NCBI GenBank assembly: GCA_030159075.1
Contig: BROG01000026.1
Span: 2,145,001-2,209,000 of the forward strand
Direction of reading: 5' to 3'
From: Atrina japonica
Lineage: Eukaryota > Mollusca > Bivalvia > Pterioida > Pinnidae
DNA: 64,000 nt
The notes below the pieces were generated by a model. That model had not been told where the DNA came from, made no database searches, and worked only from the letters and a program-made list of their open reading frames with translations. Made by a program: the position numbers and the translations under genes. Position 1 is the stretch's first letter. Each line of letters begins with the position of its first letter. Below are positions 1-11,774 of this stretch, one piece after another.

Positions 1-81
1 ATGGTACTCTACAAATCAGGCTAAAGGGGAAATCCCACAAGCTAGTACGAGTACCATAAAACTAATACAGCCACATTCAAA

Positions 82-262
82 TACAGTAGAACCTGTCCTG
101 AAAGACCACTCTAATGAAAGAACACCTGTCTTTTGAGACCACATTCTAAAATCCACTTAGTTAAATAACCCTTTATAATAAGACTTATTTTGAGAGACCA
201 CTTGCCTCAAGAGACCACATTTTAGTGGCAGAAGGGGTGGTCTCTCATGACTGATTCTGATG
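82..262 (+). mobile_element. TACAGTGGAACCTG-family MITE, decayed right end
   Basis: Starts TACAGTAGAACCTGTCCTG and then shows the family order: AAGACCACT, AACACCTGTCTTTTGAGACC, GTTAAATAACCC, GAGAGACCACTTG, and a TTTTAGTGGCAGAAGGGGTGG motif near the right end. The last bases are mutated. Terminal TA and CAGT suggest TA target duplication, as in pogo/Tigger or other Tc1/mariner-like DNA transposons; there is no room for a transposase. Confidence 0.75.
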
Positions 263-1144
263 TATAAAAAATGCAAGCATGTAGAAATGTTAAACCCAAA
301 ACATGATGAATAATAATATATCTACCTGTTTGTTCTATATATACAAAGCTTTCTTTATATATCACAGTCTGTATATTTGAATTAATACATAGATGTATAA
401 ACAAACTTTAATTGATTAAAGTCTGTATTATTACATCTTAACAATGTATAACTAAATATTTTTTATTCACGTAAAGCATCCATACAGTTTAACTCCTTCA
501 CCCCTCAAGACACATTTGGACTGAACTAAGTCATTGATTTACAGAAGAGTCCATTGTTTTTCAGGGGTTGATGAGTTAAGACATTGTTGCATATTATTTC
601 ACAGGATTGGAATATAATAAGTGACAAATTTTACACTTATTTGAAGCAAAATCAAGTTCGATGTGTAAAATTTACGAGTCTGTAAACTGCTTACGTAAGA
701 TTCAAGTGATGTCACCATTTGACCCTGAGAGAACTGTTTTTGTAAATCTAATTATTTGTAAATATCACTTTTGTAATACTTTTAAAATCCATTCAGATTT
801 AGATAAAAGTCAAATAGATTTCAATAGTTGTGGAATTTGAATACATTTTATACATACAAAGGCTAAATTTCATTCAGAACTTTTGGGGATTGACGTGTGA
901 GCATTTTAAATTGTTGACAATTTGTGTGAAAAAGAAGAAAACAAAAAACAAATATCTAGGGTAAGTAAATGTAATTTTTCACTTTTGATTTTGGTAATAG
1001 AAAATTTGTCATTCTCCAATGTTAATTTCTAAATGAAATTTTAGTACTTTGACAAGATAGCTGTTTGTAAAACATCTGGATGTAACTTACTACGAATCAT
1101 TCACATAAAAATCAATGAGGCAAATTTATATGTTTATATGTATA
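263..1144. other. Intergenic; one TTAACTC...GAGTTAA repeat (489-579)
   Basis: No gene is supported. Positions 489-579 hold a copy of an ~90-bp dispersed repeat with inverted ends TTAACTC/GAGTTAA and the core ATTGATTTACAGAAGAGTC. The rest is A+T-rich and unrecognised. Confidence 0.6.
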
Positions 1145-1327
1145 TACAGTGAAACCTACCATGGCGGCCACCTCTATATCAGGATCACCTGCTTATAAAG
1201 GCCAGTTTTTTCAAGTCCCTTGACTGCATACTTCAACTAAATTGAACCTGTGTATAAGGGTCACCTGCACATAAAGGTCAATATTTTCTGGTCCCTTGGC
1301 CGGCCCCTATATACAGGTTTCACTGTA
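1145..1327. mobile_element. TA-flanked MITE with TACAGTGAAACCT inverted termini
   Basis: Left end TACAGTGAAACCTAC and right end CAGGTTTCACTGTA form matching inverted termini including the TA. The interior has spaced sub-repeats of CACCTGCNNATAAAGGNCA, as in pogo/Tigger-like elements where such repeats can be transposase binding sites. 183 bp, non-autonomous. Confidence 0.8.
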
Positions 1328-1833
1328 TATAAAAAGAAGAAAAAAATGAAGTCGGGTATGGTATACCAAATATGAGAATACTATCGATTTTTATTTTGTA
1401 TCTAAATTTTTCTTCAAATGAGCAGTAATTTACATAATATTTACTATTGTATGCCATCAGTATATTAGAATGTTTAGTTACAGTGTCTGAGCCAAATCAA
1501 GTTTTGTTTTCGCCTTGAAATTATTAAATGTTGATTTATCATTAGTATTGAGTCAATTTGCTGAGTTTGGGCCCAGCAGATCAAAATGCTGTTAAACAAG
1601 TGTCTTAGTCAAAATCTCTGGCTTTGTATGAAAGACCCACAATCCTCACACCTCAAGCCGTGCATTTGGCGAAGGAAAAGTAATTTCCTGTTTACGAAAT
1701 AGAAAGTCTTAGCGATATGATCCTGACTTAAATCTGAGTCCTTGAAGAGCTTCTGAATGGGGGCTAATTCTTATTTACGTAAGAACTAGCTGCCAGCCTT
1801 CCTCTGTTCATCAGAGTAGGAGTTTGTAGTTAC

Positions 1834-1988
1834 ACCCTTTCTGCCACTAAAATGTGGTGTCTCAAGACAGGACATCTTTCAAAAGATTAAAAAGGTTTTA
1901 TTTATAGAGATATTTAACTGAGAGGATTTCAAAATTGTGGTCTCAAAAGACATTATGTCAGTGGTCTCTCAAGACAGGTTCTAGTGTA
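1834..1988 (-). mobile_element. TACAGTGGAACCTG-family MITE, inverted copy
   Basis: Reads as the reverse complement of the family: CTTTCTGCCACTAAAATGTGG at the left, CAAGACAGGTTCTAGTGTATA at the right, with the TTTATAGAGATATTTAACTG core between. Left terminus truncated. Confidence 0.7.
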
Positions 1989-2286
1989 TATTGACTTTAA
2001 ACAAATTTATGGTTTCCTCCTTTTTTTCTTTCTGAATTTCTAGAATCTCACTATTTATAGTACAAAATGCAAGGAAATTTTTTTATTTATTTTTAAATTG
2101 AATTGACTATGTACCAACCTACTAATGGAACTTGTGTTCAGGGCACATCCAACATACAAACTTTCAATGATGTATTCATGATCTTCACGTTAGATATTTG
2201 TTTTTTCTAGTGCCAGATCATTAATATCATCTTTATACTCAAGTTTCTTTCCGAAAATTTATTGTTTAGTTATGTCTTGTGACTAG

Positions 2287-2532
2287 GTCATTGCTGTCTT
2301 TGGGTGTCTAGGTAGGACACTCGCTTCTCATCGATATGGCCAGGGTTCGATCCTTGGATTAGACACTGGAGTATGTGAGATGGTATAGCTGGCGCCAAGT
2401 CGGACACATGGGTTTTCTGCAGATATTAAGGTTCACTTCCACAGCAAGGGGCCCTTATGCCAACACAAGAGACATTTATATAAGTTGAAATCATTTGTTT
2501 GTTAATTGTTGGTATATAAATAAAATTAAACT
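2287..2532 (+). mobile_element. tRNA-derived SINE
   Basis: The head carries an A-box-like TAGGTAGGACACTCG and a B-box GGTTCGATCC about 35 bases later. A unique body (GCAAGGGGCCCTTATGCC) and an A-rich tail (ATAAATAAAATTAAAC) follow. Pol III-type promoter layout; the cloverleaf is degraded, so not a tRNA gene. A truncated relative lies on the other strand at 29060-29210. Confidence 0.75.
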
Positions 2533-3306
2533 TTTTTCTCCTAAAATTTTATCCAAGTTTGGTATGCTCTTTATTTAAAAAAGATCTCAAATGAGTTCCA
2601 TTTTGACTGACATTTTGGCTATATCCTCCAGAGTTTTGGGACTTTTAAAATCTTCATGACAAGCTAATTAGCTCCCAGGAGCATTGTTTTCACACACAGA
2701 TATCTTTGATTTTTTACACCAAAAAGGTTAACTTTTTTATTTGCACTCAATTAAAAAGTTATGTTATTGTAATTATTGATTTGAAAATAGGGCCAGCTGA
2801 TACATCTGTAAACACTTCATTACTCTTTTAAGAGCTTTAGATGTTTGTGAAATGGACATAATTACTTGTAATTAATAGTACTATAGAGAACTGTTCCAGT
2901 TTTCTAACATGGATGAACAATTAAGGGAGAAACAGATTGCTAATTTGTTTTGAGGTTTGATTATCAAAGTCTGGATCAAAATTCAGTTTAAAGCAATTGT
3001 CCATTTGAAAATCAATATTCTGAACTTTTCGATAAAAAAAACTTAAAATAAATGAATTGCCTATAAATGATTTATTCAATTTAAAAATATCTGGCCTTTT
3101 GTTTTAAATGAAATAAGTAAGTTCACATACATGAATGTATATCATGTCTTTTTTCACATTGACGAAACTTTACAGGAAGCAAGTCCTCTACCATGTTGTA
3201 TTTTTTGGCAAGATCAGCCTACATGTTTTTCTAGGTCTTTTTTCCCAAATTCGTAGATGGTGCTCAGGTGAGCGAATTAGGCCTCTGCTCTAGGATACCC
3301 ATTTAG

Positions 3307-3674
3307 CCCGAAATCACCAAATTGACTCAGTACTCAAGCTCAACTAACTTTTCATGATTTTAAGATGCAAAATCTATTCTGTAACTGGACATGTTTGTAT
3401 ATTGACAGCATACAATTTAAAATAATGATCAAAATTATTATTTGTTGAAGAAAACTTCAGAAATATTAAAAAAATTGTTTGAGTACCATACTTAACGTAT
3501 TTATTTTTCCACAGGAACATCATAAGTGTGACGCTAAAATTTATACATGAATGATGAAAATGAATAATATGTTTCCTATTAACTGAACCCCAAAAGTTTT
3601 ACAAACTATAATATAGTCAAAATGACAGGATAAAAGTTGACCTTGAGTACTGAGTATATTAGGTGATTTCGGGG
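3307..3674. mobile_element. ~370-bp element with long inverted ends (CCGAAATCACC)
   Basis: The left end CCCGAAATCACC, with CTCAGTACTCAAG about 15 bases on, is mirrored at the right by CTTGAGTACTGAG ... GGTGATTTCGGGG. The interior (AACTGGACATGTTT, TATATTGACAG) is repeated as a fragment near 29880-29960. Non-autonomous DNA transposon, superfamily unassigned. Confidence 0.7.
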
Positions 3675-3824
3675 CCTGGTCCCAAATATGCCTCAGTCTC
3701 TGTTACACACTTTGTCCCTTTGTTTTGAGAGATTTCATACCCTTATGAAATCTTACACTTATAACTACATTGTGTGTTTTAAGTTGGTTGGTATCTGTAA
3801 CAAGTGAGAAAAAAGTACACTGTC

Positions 3825-3930
3825 AGACTGGGATACAAACCCAGGCCTCTTGTATTCCGTGCAGCTGTTGAGCTACGGTACATCAGAACCTGGTCTAATG
3901 TACCCTGTTACACTAGAACATTTTGTGATG
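3825..3930 (-). mobile_element. SINE head fragment (tRNA-like, minus strand)
   Basis: On the minus strand it reads GTAGCTCAACAGCTGC (A box) followed by GGGTTTGTATCCC (B box). Only the tRNA-like head is clear. Confidence 0.6.
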
Positions 3931-5060
3931 GAAAACTTTTGCATGTTTAAGATAATGAGTGACTGTGCCTTCTGGGGCTATACGGGCAGCTCTGACTAAA
4001 GGCAAAGATTATGATGTACATTAGATCATCTTGTCTTAACCTTTTCACCTCTAATTATATAATGGTATGCTCTTTTGTATTGTCTTAGACTAGTCTATTA
4101 TGGTCTGTAGGGTTGAAAGGTTGTTTCTTGCTAGTAAATCAGAATAAAGATATCAAAACCATAGAAAAACGAACATATTACACACGTCTGAAATGATAGC
4201 TTAAAGTTTTCCTGTCTCTTATAAAATCTCTTTTTAGATCTATTAATGATTTGTTTTTTTTAATCTTGTCATGGTGGGTATATTACAAAATTACATTCTC
4301 AGATATAGTGGTGTTTGGACATTATATAGGTGATCATGCCTTCTCTTTGTTGACTGTAAAAATTAGCATCGTTTATTTAATGATGTCCGTAATTAAATCA
4401 AATCTTCACACTCATCATTATCATGTAGCGTTAACATTATTGTTGCCATCTTTATGTGCCATTGTGTGTCTGATAAAATTCTGCCAATGAAACAAATGTG
4501 ATCTCGATTTACAAAATCATACAGCGTTGACTTAGAAATAAGTTTTAATTAAACACAACTAAAATGAAATTGACACCGGTATTACAAAACATGATTTTCC
4601 CTCTTCATTGTAAAGTGACTAACTTGAGATAAAAATTTTGTTGCTCTTGTAATTACGCTTTTGAATTAAATTGAATTACAGCTTTCTTCATTAGGATTTA
4701 TCTTGTTTGGTCATTCACTTTTGGAGTAGGTCGGTTAGAATGATATTTAGTGGTATTGATCGGTGATTGTATCCATTTAATGACGGTTCCTTTGTGCCAT
4801 TGCTGATACAGATCATGTTTATATTATTCATATTACAACCAGTCAGCATCATAGAATGTCTTAATATGGCTGTTCCATGAATGTGGCTGTTCCATGAACT
4901 TTCACAAAAATTTACCACCCATAATTGTAAAATGACCCCAGTTAATAAGATGTTAGAATTTAAAGCTCATATTGGTATGCGATTTATAAAAGGGAATGTT
5001 TAAAGATACTGTACATATACATGTAGCTCTAAGTACTAATAGCAATATCATTTCAATGCC
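3931..5060. other. Intergenic, no gene seen
   Basis: A decayed dispersed repeat at about 4035-4120 (TTAGACTAGTCTATTATGG) recurs at 56152-56190. Short open frames here have no recognisable domain or splice context. Confidence 0.5.
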
Positions 5061-5074
5061 TACACTTGATTTTA

Positions 5075-5330
5075 TTGTTTTATTTATCGGTGTTTTATGC
5101 AACACTCAACAATAATGTTTTTATTTTTAATGGTAGAGGAGACAATCGAGTTACAATGTAGATCTACTCGGGAAGAGACCACCAGCCTTCCGCAAGTAAA
5201 CTGGGAAACTTTTGCACAAAATCAGCTTAGGTGCCAGTGGGTATCGAACCTGCACCAACAAAAAGTGAGAGATTTCTTGTTTAAGAACGCAGTGCTCTAA
5301 CCACTGGGCCATGACCTAATTTTTCACATC
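5075..5330 (-). mobile_element. tRNA-derived SINE, minus strand
   Basis: The minus strand reads TGGTTAGAGCACTGCG (A box) and later GGTTCGATACCC (B box). The distal body (AAACTGGGAAACTTTTGCAC on +) is shared with copies near 25200-25400 and 38600-38720. Confidence 0.75.
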
Positions 5331-5512
5331 ACAACGTGAGAGCACAGGGTTGATTCTCGTATTTTTTTATCTTTTTAACCCTGAGCATCTAGATTGGGAA
5401 TACAATTTTTTCTTTGTTGAAAAAAAAAAATGCAATTTTGTTGTTGAAAGAATTGCAATAAATTATATTTTGCCAGTCAGTGGTAACAATCCCTAACCCA
5501 AACCCTGATAGA

Positions 5513-5648
5513 AAAAATAATACTCTAAAGAGGAAAATAATAATCTGTGTTAATATTTGCTATATCCGCAGTGTTGATAAATAATACTCTAAAGGGGGAA
5601 AATAATAATCTGTGTTAATATTTGCTATATCTGCAGTGTTGATAAATT
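5513..5648 (+). repeat. Two-copy tandem duplication (~69 bp)
   Basis: AATAATACTCTAAAG through GCAGTGTTGATAAA occurs twice head to tail with few changes. Confidence 0.9.
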
Positions 5649-5699
5649 CTTGAATTTAAGAAACTGAAAAGTTTTGAAAAAAAAATTATTTATACATGT

Positions 5700-5815
5700 A
5701 CAGTAAAACCAGCTTAAGCGTCCATCTGTGTATAAAGACCACCTGGTCACAAAGACCATGTTTTGTAGCACCTGATGTTATATCAAGTTACACCCTATCT
5801 GAGAAAAAAAATGTG
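5700..5815 (+). mobile_element. Decayed left end of a TACAGT-type MITE
   Basis: TACAGTAAAACCAGC is followed by TATAAAGACCACCTGG and CAAAGACCATG, the spaced sub-repeats seen in related TA-flanked MITEs. No right terminus is visible. Confidence 0.55.
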
Positions 5816-6512
5816 AAAATTATAATCCTTGGAATTAAACTCCTCTACTGAGCAAATAGAAATTTCATGAAATGAAAAACAAAGAACATTTAAATAATAT
5901 TAAGAAAATGTTTTTTCAGTTCATGGAATTTTCTTATGATAAAAAATAAACAACAAAATTTAATGAATTTTGGTATAACTGCAACATAAATCAGATACAC
6001 CTGTATTGATCTGTAGTCTATCAGTTTCATGATTACAGCACTGGTTGCTGAACCTTCTGTTGAACTGAACTCGTTCATCCCATCAGATTAAGTATAACAC
6101 AATATTTTCACCTCTCCATGCACAACATGTCTTCTTTTCCATTGTACCTTATACCTGCTGATTTTTGGAATTACTTTCTGCAGAAGTCGGTAGGAATCTC
6201 GCCATTCTCATAGAAAACGAAATGCTTGGGTGTATTTGTTTTTCTTGGCCGAATGATGATTGATTGATTAAACAGATGCTGTATGCATTATCATACAGGT
6301 AAGAAATAGGAATGTTACATTGCATTAAATACCAACTGTTTGTGGCTGTCTTTATGATCTGTGAAGAACAGGGGGTTATATATTTGTAAAAAGAAATATT
6401 TCAACACAAGCTGACAAATGGCTACTATTAATTGAAGTGGGATATACTAGCTGTGAGGGAGTTGTAACTTTTGTGAGTGTAAGGGAAAAGGTGCACTTCT
6501 GTAATTTTTACA
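5816..6512. other. Intergenic, nothing recognised
   Basis: A+T-rich sequence without a supported gene or clear repeat. Confidence 0.4.
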
Positions 6513-6965
6513 GGGTCATTATCTGTGTTTTCCTAACAAAAATTGTTTTTAACAACTTGGATTGCTGTACAGTAACAAGTAAGAGATATACACAGGTATA
6601 AAAATTCTTATAATCCAACATTTTTTGTGAAAATAAGGTTAGAGGCCGGTTTTACGAAATGTCTTAAGTCCTAAATCCTAAGTCTTAGTCCTAATTGTCA
6701 TGGGACTGACCAATCAGCGATGCATTGCTATGGTAGTTAGGACTAAAAGTTAGAATTTAGGACTTAGGCATCTACAGATAGTGAGGTTAATCATTTGCAA
6801 ACGAATAATTGCCAAAGTGGGTTTCTCAAACAATTTTCACAAAATATATAGGGGATTTAAGAATTTTATGCCTGTATATTTACATTGTAATTTTCTTGTT
6901 ATTGTACATCAATGTAAATATGGTAGTAAAAAAACTTTTTTTTAAAAAAACCCACAGTTAATACC
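6513..6965. mobile_element. GGGCATTAGCTGT-type element, copy 1, interrupted
   Basis: Shares ends and interior with 18407-18767 and 29459-29803: GTGTTT near the start, TTTTGTGAAAATAAGG, TTTCTCAAACAATTTTCAC, and AGTAGTAAAAA...CAGTTAATACC at the end. A separate palindromic element (6645-6772) lies in its middle. Confidence 0.75.
6645..6772. mobile_element. Palindromic MITE inside the copy-1 element
   Basis: The arms at about 6661-6694 and 6737-6769 are near-complementary (TAAGTCCTAAATCCTAAGTC; GAATTTAGGACTTAGGC), separated by about 40 bases. The other two copies of the host repeat lack it, so they act as near-empty sites. Confidence 0.8.
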
Positions 6966-6970
6966 TGTTT

Positions 6971-7995
6971 GAAGGTGTTCTTTTGTAAGTATTAATAAAA
7001 TGTGCTCTTTAGTAAGTGTTAGTGAAAGGTGCTCTTTTGTACATTGTAAATGTTAGTTGAAAGTGCTCTTTAGTAAGTGTTAGTTCAAGGTGTTCTTTTG
7101 TAAGTGTTAGTTAAAAGTGCTCTTTAGTAAGTGTTAGTTCAAGGTGTTCTTTTGTAAGTGTTAGTTAAAAGTGCTCTTTAGTAAGTGTCAGTTCAAGGTG
7201 CTTTTTAGTAAGTTAGTTCAAGGTGCTCTTTTATAAGTGTTAGTTAAAAGTGCTCTTTAGTAAGTTTAGTTCAAGGTGCTCTTTTGTAAGTGTTAGTTCA
7301 AGGTGCTCTTTAGTAAGTGTTAGTTCAAGGTGCTCTTTTGAAAGTGTTAGTTAAAGGTGCTCATTTGTAAGTGTTTTTTCAAAGTGTTCCTTTGGAAGTT
7401 TTAGTTCAAGATGCTCTTTTGTAAGTGTTAGTTAAAAGTGCTCTTTATAAGTGTTTGTTAAAAGTGCTCTTTAGTAAGTTTAGTTCAAGGTGCTCTTTTG
7501 TAAGTGTTAGTGAAAGGTGCTTTTTAGTAAGTGTTAGTGAAAGGTGCCCTTTTGAAAGTGTTAGTTCAAGGTGCTCATTTTTAAGTGCTAGTTCAAGATG
7601 CTCTTTTGAAAGTGTTACCGTAGTTAAAGGTGCTCATTTGTAATTGTTTTTTCAAAATGCTCTTTTGGAAATTTTAGTTCGAGGTGCTCTTTTGTAAGTG
7701 TTAGTTAAAAGTGCTCTTTATTTAGTGTTAGTTCAAGGTACTCTTTTGTAATAGTTTAAGGGGCTTTTTAGTAAGTTACTTCATGGTGCTCTTTAAAAAG
7801 TGTTAGTTTAATGTGCTCTAGTAAGTGTTATTTCAAGGTGCGCTTTTGGAAGTTTTAGTTCAAGGTGCTCTTTTGTAAGTGTCATTTCAAGGTGCTCTTT
7901 TGTAAGTATTAGTTCAAGGAGTGTTATTTCAAGGTGCTCCTTTGTAAGTGTTAGTTAAAAGTGCATGTTTGTAAGTGTTATTTCAACATGCTCAT
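6971..7995 (+). repeat. 27-bp minisatellite, about 36 copies
   Basis: Unit AAGTGTTAGTTCAAGGTGC plus TCTTTTGT. Two variants (CAAGGTGCTCTTTTGT and AAAAGTGCTCTTTAGT) alternate around 7080-7200, giving a local 54-bp higher-order period. The period is a multiple of three, so the open frames in it are a by-product. Confidence 0.95.
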
Positions 7996-8399
7996 TAGAT
8001 CAATATGGTCTTTGTAATAGAGGCAGACAGCTGACTTTTTATGTCAGCTGTATTCATGAAAAGCAATCTAAGTCGTCATCTAATTTCTCTTCTGTTTGGA
8101 AAAAATCGCTGGCTTATATCTTCACAGCTATATGGTTTTGTTTGCTAAATTTACACTTTACATGACATGTCATCTACAGGGTTCCTATTGATCAGGAAAT
8201 TTTACAAGCGTAGTTTTTGGTCATGGAAAGTCAGAGAATTTTAGTGTGAGTCCGGGAGAAATCAGATTTTTTTTATCTTTGGCATGCCCCCGACCTCCTT
8301 AGAGGGACTTCATGTCTTTGGCGCATTGCAATAGGTCATGGAAAAGGGTGATAAAGTCAGGGAAAATCAGGGAATTTTGTTTTGTTAAAGGTGTAGAAA

Positions 8400-8525
8400 C
8401 CCTGTCCTACACAAAAAAGTATTGAAAGGACGACTCACTACATTGGCAGCAGTCCTATAAATGGTTATGTCTCCGTATAAGTGAAATATTCTTGGTGAGA
8501 TGTAAAAGAACATGAAAAACAAACG
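8400..8525 (+). mobile_element. SINE tail fragment
   Basis: CAGTCCTATAAATGG...ATGTCTCCGTATAAGTGAAATATTC...GATGTAAAAGAACA matches the 3' portions at 15230-15360 and 38490-38610. tRNA-like head absent. Confidence 0.55.
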
Positions 8526-9522
8526 AACATATTTTTAAAATAGATCGAAGAGTAAGCAGATCACTGTATCTGAGTCTTATAAATCTGTTGAAGAAAATAA
8601 AAACCTCACTTTGTTATCGTAAAACAGATTCCAGGTCACATGTAAATGAACACAGCATGTCGACAATATAATTATGCTGTAATGATTTCAGAGAGAGGCA
8701 GGCTATAAGATCAAATAGAAATGTTAATTGTTAATAAGAATTTAAGGAAGCTAGGGAAAATGCAGACATTTAGTTACCACATAACTCTCATAATGCATAA
8801 ACCTGGAGAAAAATTTGTCTTGAGATGTAATAGATTAGGAGCAACTGTCAGTATCCACAGATATCTGACTTATGATAATGCGTAACACATTGGCTTCTTT
8901 TACAGTTTTCAAATTAGTTGTAATTTTAGTCACTAAAGCGTGGAATAAGAAATTTAAGGGAGGGTTCATTGGTTCATTTGGAGTTTTAATTATATATTGC
9001 TAATCAAATTATCAGAGTTTTTAATTCCACAGGGAGCTTGGAAAACATAATTGTGATGTGCAGAAATTTGCGAAGGGAATTGTGTAAGATAAACCAATCA
9101 AATGATCAGTACTGTGTACAGAAAAAACTAGTATTGTTAACGCAGACATCATCTCTATTAAAGTGATTACATGTGTAACTCTAATATTTAAAATGTAACG
9201 ATATGTTTTTACTACTTAACGTAGTTCATCAATTAATCATTACATTGAGACCGATGGAACAAGTGCATTAACGACAAATCTTCTCTACACTAGATCATCT
9301 GTCAGTTTGTGTCGCTACTGTCATGAAAAAATGTAAATTAATTAAATATTGCATTATTATACCTCATTAATAAAACACTGTCAGGGATTGGTTGAGAGCT
9401 GTCACTTGTCAGGGAGACTGTATTCCATGTCTCCCTCGCGTGCGTCGTGTCCCCTTCATGCGAAAACCCTTGCAGCTTCTTCGACAGTCTTTACTGATTC
9501 TGTATTTCAATATAATAAACAA
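8526..9522. other. Intergenic, nothing recognised
   Basis: A+T-rich, no supported gene. 8200-8390 just upstream contains GTCAGGGAAAATCAGGGAAT-type imperfect repeats. Confidence 0.4.
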
Positions 9523-9662
9523 TTTATTGGCCTGGTTGTAGGGAGACATGAGGATTTGTTTACCTGTGACAAGTCATATTCCTCTCGGGATTCGCCCTGG
9601 GGGAAATATGACTTGCCTTGGGTAAACAAATCCTCATGTCTCCCTACAACTAGGGCAATAAA
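9523..9662. mobile_element. Foldback element, ~60-bp arms
   Basis: The left arm 9523-9582 and right arm 9602-9662 are near-perfect inverted copies (TTGTAGGGAGACATGAGG / CCTCATGTCTCCCTACAA) around a ~19-base centre. Flanks are A+T-rich, so a target duplication is not clear. Confidence 0.85.
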
Positions 9663-10861
9663 AATATATTACTCCATAATGCCTTTATAAGCATGTGTTT
9701 CTAGCTTTATATGTTTTATTCTGTACTGGATCGTGGGTATGATGACAAGGAACGACAATATAAGTGAAAAATATACCACCAGGTCAAAGTTCAAATTTTG
9801 ATAAAAAAGCATTGCTGAAGATTTGAAATTTCACCCAAACAGTTTTTATTGCAATCGATTAATGAATTAAAGTAATTTCTTTCTTTTCCAAATTGATTAA
9901 AATTCAAAAGCAAACTTAAATGGTTATTTTCTGAAGGAATAACAATGTATTTTTAAAAAGTTGAAAAATGTATTGGACTTTATTCATTCCATCTCAGTTA
10001 AATATTATCATATTGTCATTTTTTTAATATGAAATTGTAGCTTATTTTCTACACTTTTCAGATATATATATATATATATATATATATAACTATTTTAATT
10101 TTGAGTCATGTGACCAATGACATACATGTTGAATTTTTGCTCTGATTGTCAACTCAATAATCAAACCATCATGTCAACCTGTTTCAACTACTTTCATTTT
10201 AGTATACAGTTCGTTTTAATTGATTTGCCATTTAACAGGTACAGCATAACATCATAGACACATTTAGAGACAAATTTCAACAAACAGTTCACCTTACAGC
10301 TCAGGTTGCAGTGTCCTTCATGGAGATTGTATCAAATACAATACCTTTAAAATCTAGATCCTACCAATGTTTTATATTTAGGTTTTGATTTTTTTTTTTC
10401 GGAATGAATGAATTAATAAATGTGCATCATGAGACTTAGGAGTCATTATGTCACAGCAGTTTATGAATAATTTCAACAACATCTGGTACATACGTAATTA
10501 TGTTCTGTAAGTCGCTTATCTGATGGGGAAAGTAAAGATGTTAGATGGATTTAGGAATTTCAATGTTTACATGTAGGAAGTGATGTATGTATATATTTCT
10601 CTTTTTTTTTTTTAAGGATTGCTTTTATTTATTTTCTCATATCCTTTAAGTGCTTGTCACTCCTTTAAAGTGCTTGGACATTTTCAAAGGGAAAACTTGA
10701 ATATTGTTAATTTTGTAAATGTTTATACTGGAAATACAGAAAAATTATAGATAAATGTGATGGAATGTATTTTTTTTTCCTGAAGTGAAATTATTACTTT
10801 TCACAAACATAGAAATAGAATGATTTTTTCCTTTTCATGTAATGATTTATGTCAGGAATGT
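9663..10861. other. Intergenic with an AT dinucleotide run
   Basis: About 13 TA repeats at 10062-10088. No gene recognised. Confidence 0.5.
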
Positions 10862-11010
10862 AGATGTCACCCTTTCTGCCACTGAAATGTGATTTTCAGA
10901 CAGGTGTTTTTTTTATAAAGTGGTCTCACAAGACATGTGGTATTTTTATAAAGTGGTCTCATAAGACATGTCTTTATAAGGTCTCAAAAGACATGTGGTC
11001 TTTCTCAGGG
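10862..11010 (-). mobile_element. TACAGTGGAACCTG-family MITE with small 33-bp expansion
   Basis: Begins CCCTTTCTGCCACTGAAATG, the inverted family's TGGCAG end. Three to four imperfect copies of TATAAAGTGGTCTCATAAGA follow, the same module as the large array at 12185-13005. Confidence 0.75.
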
Positions 11011-11090
11011 CTCTACAACACTAAAAAAATCCACTCTTCATTTGGCCAGTGAACCAGAAATTTTACTAGCCAGCCAGGAACTTTTACTCG

Positions 11091-11091
<1 letters not shown>

Positions 11092-11151
<60 letters not shown>
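11092..11151. repeat. (TA)n followed by (GT)n
   Basis: A TA run of about 40 bases, AAAA, then a GT run of about 15 bases. Confidence 0.97.
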
Positions 11152-11152
<1 letters not shown>

Positions 11153-11418
11153 TCATAAAAAATCCACTGGATGAAAATACAGAAATGAAATAAAATATTA
11201 ATTTTCTAAGTTGATGTAACATTTTATTGTTTCAATCCATTTAAAAAGAAGGTTATGAACTGCACCTTTTTGTGCATTTTTTTCAATCCAGGAGTGTTTA
11301 TATGCCTATATTTTTGTTGCTCTAATATTGAGGCAACCTTAAACTTTTTTTATAATTTTTAGCGCCAGTTTCTTTTTGACAGAATTTACAAAACAGACTG
11401 CACACAAGAATTGTAAAT

Positions 11419-11557
11419 TTTGTCTGTAAGTTAAAATCTAGAGTCCAACACCCGTGACCTGATCGTCAGACAAACACCTATAAAGTTCTTTAATTTATAG
11501 GTGTTTGTCCGTCAAATCGGATGTTTGACTCTCGATTTTGATTTACAGATAAAGTTT
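11419..11557. mobile_element. Foldback element with ~60-bp imperfect arms
   Basis: CAGACAAACACCTATAAA and TTTATAGGTGTTTGTC form the stem tip, extended outward by TCTAGAGTCCAACA / TGTTTGACTCTCGA. First of three palindromic elements in a row. Confidence 0.8.
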
Positions 11558-11578
11558 CCAGTTTTGACTGTGGTTTAA

Positions 11579-11656
11579 TCCCCTTTGGGGATTCTGTAGC
11601 GGCCGTTTTATTGTGTTGCCCCACGATAAAACGGCCACGATATAATCCCCAAAGGA
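11579..11656. mobile_element. Short palindromic element with CGGCCGTTTTAT arms
   Basis: Arms AATCCCCTTTGGGGATT...CGGCCGTTTTAT and ATAAAACGGCC...TAATCCCCAAAGGAATTA pair. CTGTGGT occurs on both sides, a possible ~7-8 bp target duplication. Confidence 0.75.
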
Positions 11657-11693
11657 ATTAGGCTGTGGTCTGCCTGCCCTCCTCGTCAAACAC

Positions 11694-11774
11694 TAGGCCG
11701 AACTTTCTGCCCTGATTTTACCACTTAAAAATTGCTTAAATTAAAATCGAAATTGGGGCAGAAAGTTCGGCCTA
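11694..11774. mobile_element. hAT-like MITE with target duplication GTCAAACAC
   Basis: The 81-bp element starts TAGGCCGAACTTTCTGCCC and ends GGGCAGAAAGTTCGGCCTA. It is flanked by identical GTCAAACAC at 11685-11693 and 11775-11783. An 8-9 bp duplication with TAG-type ends suits hAT-like elements; one base is ambiguous because the ends and flanks share letters. Confidence 0.88.
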
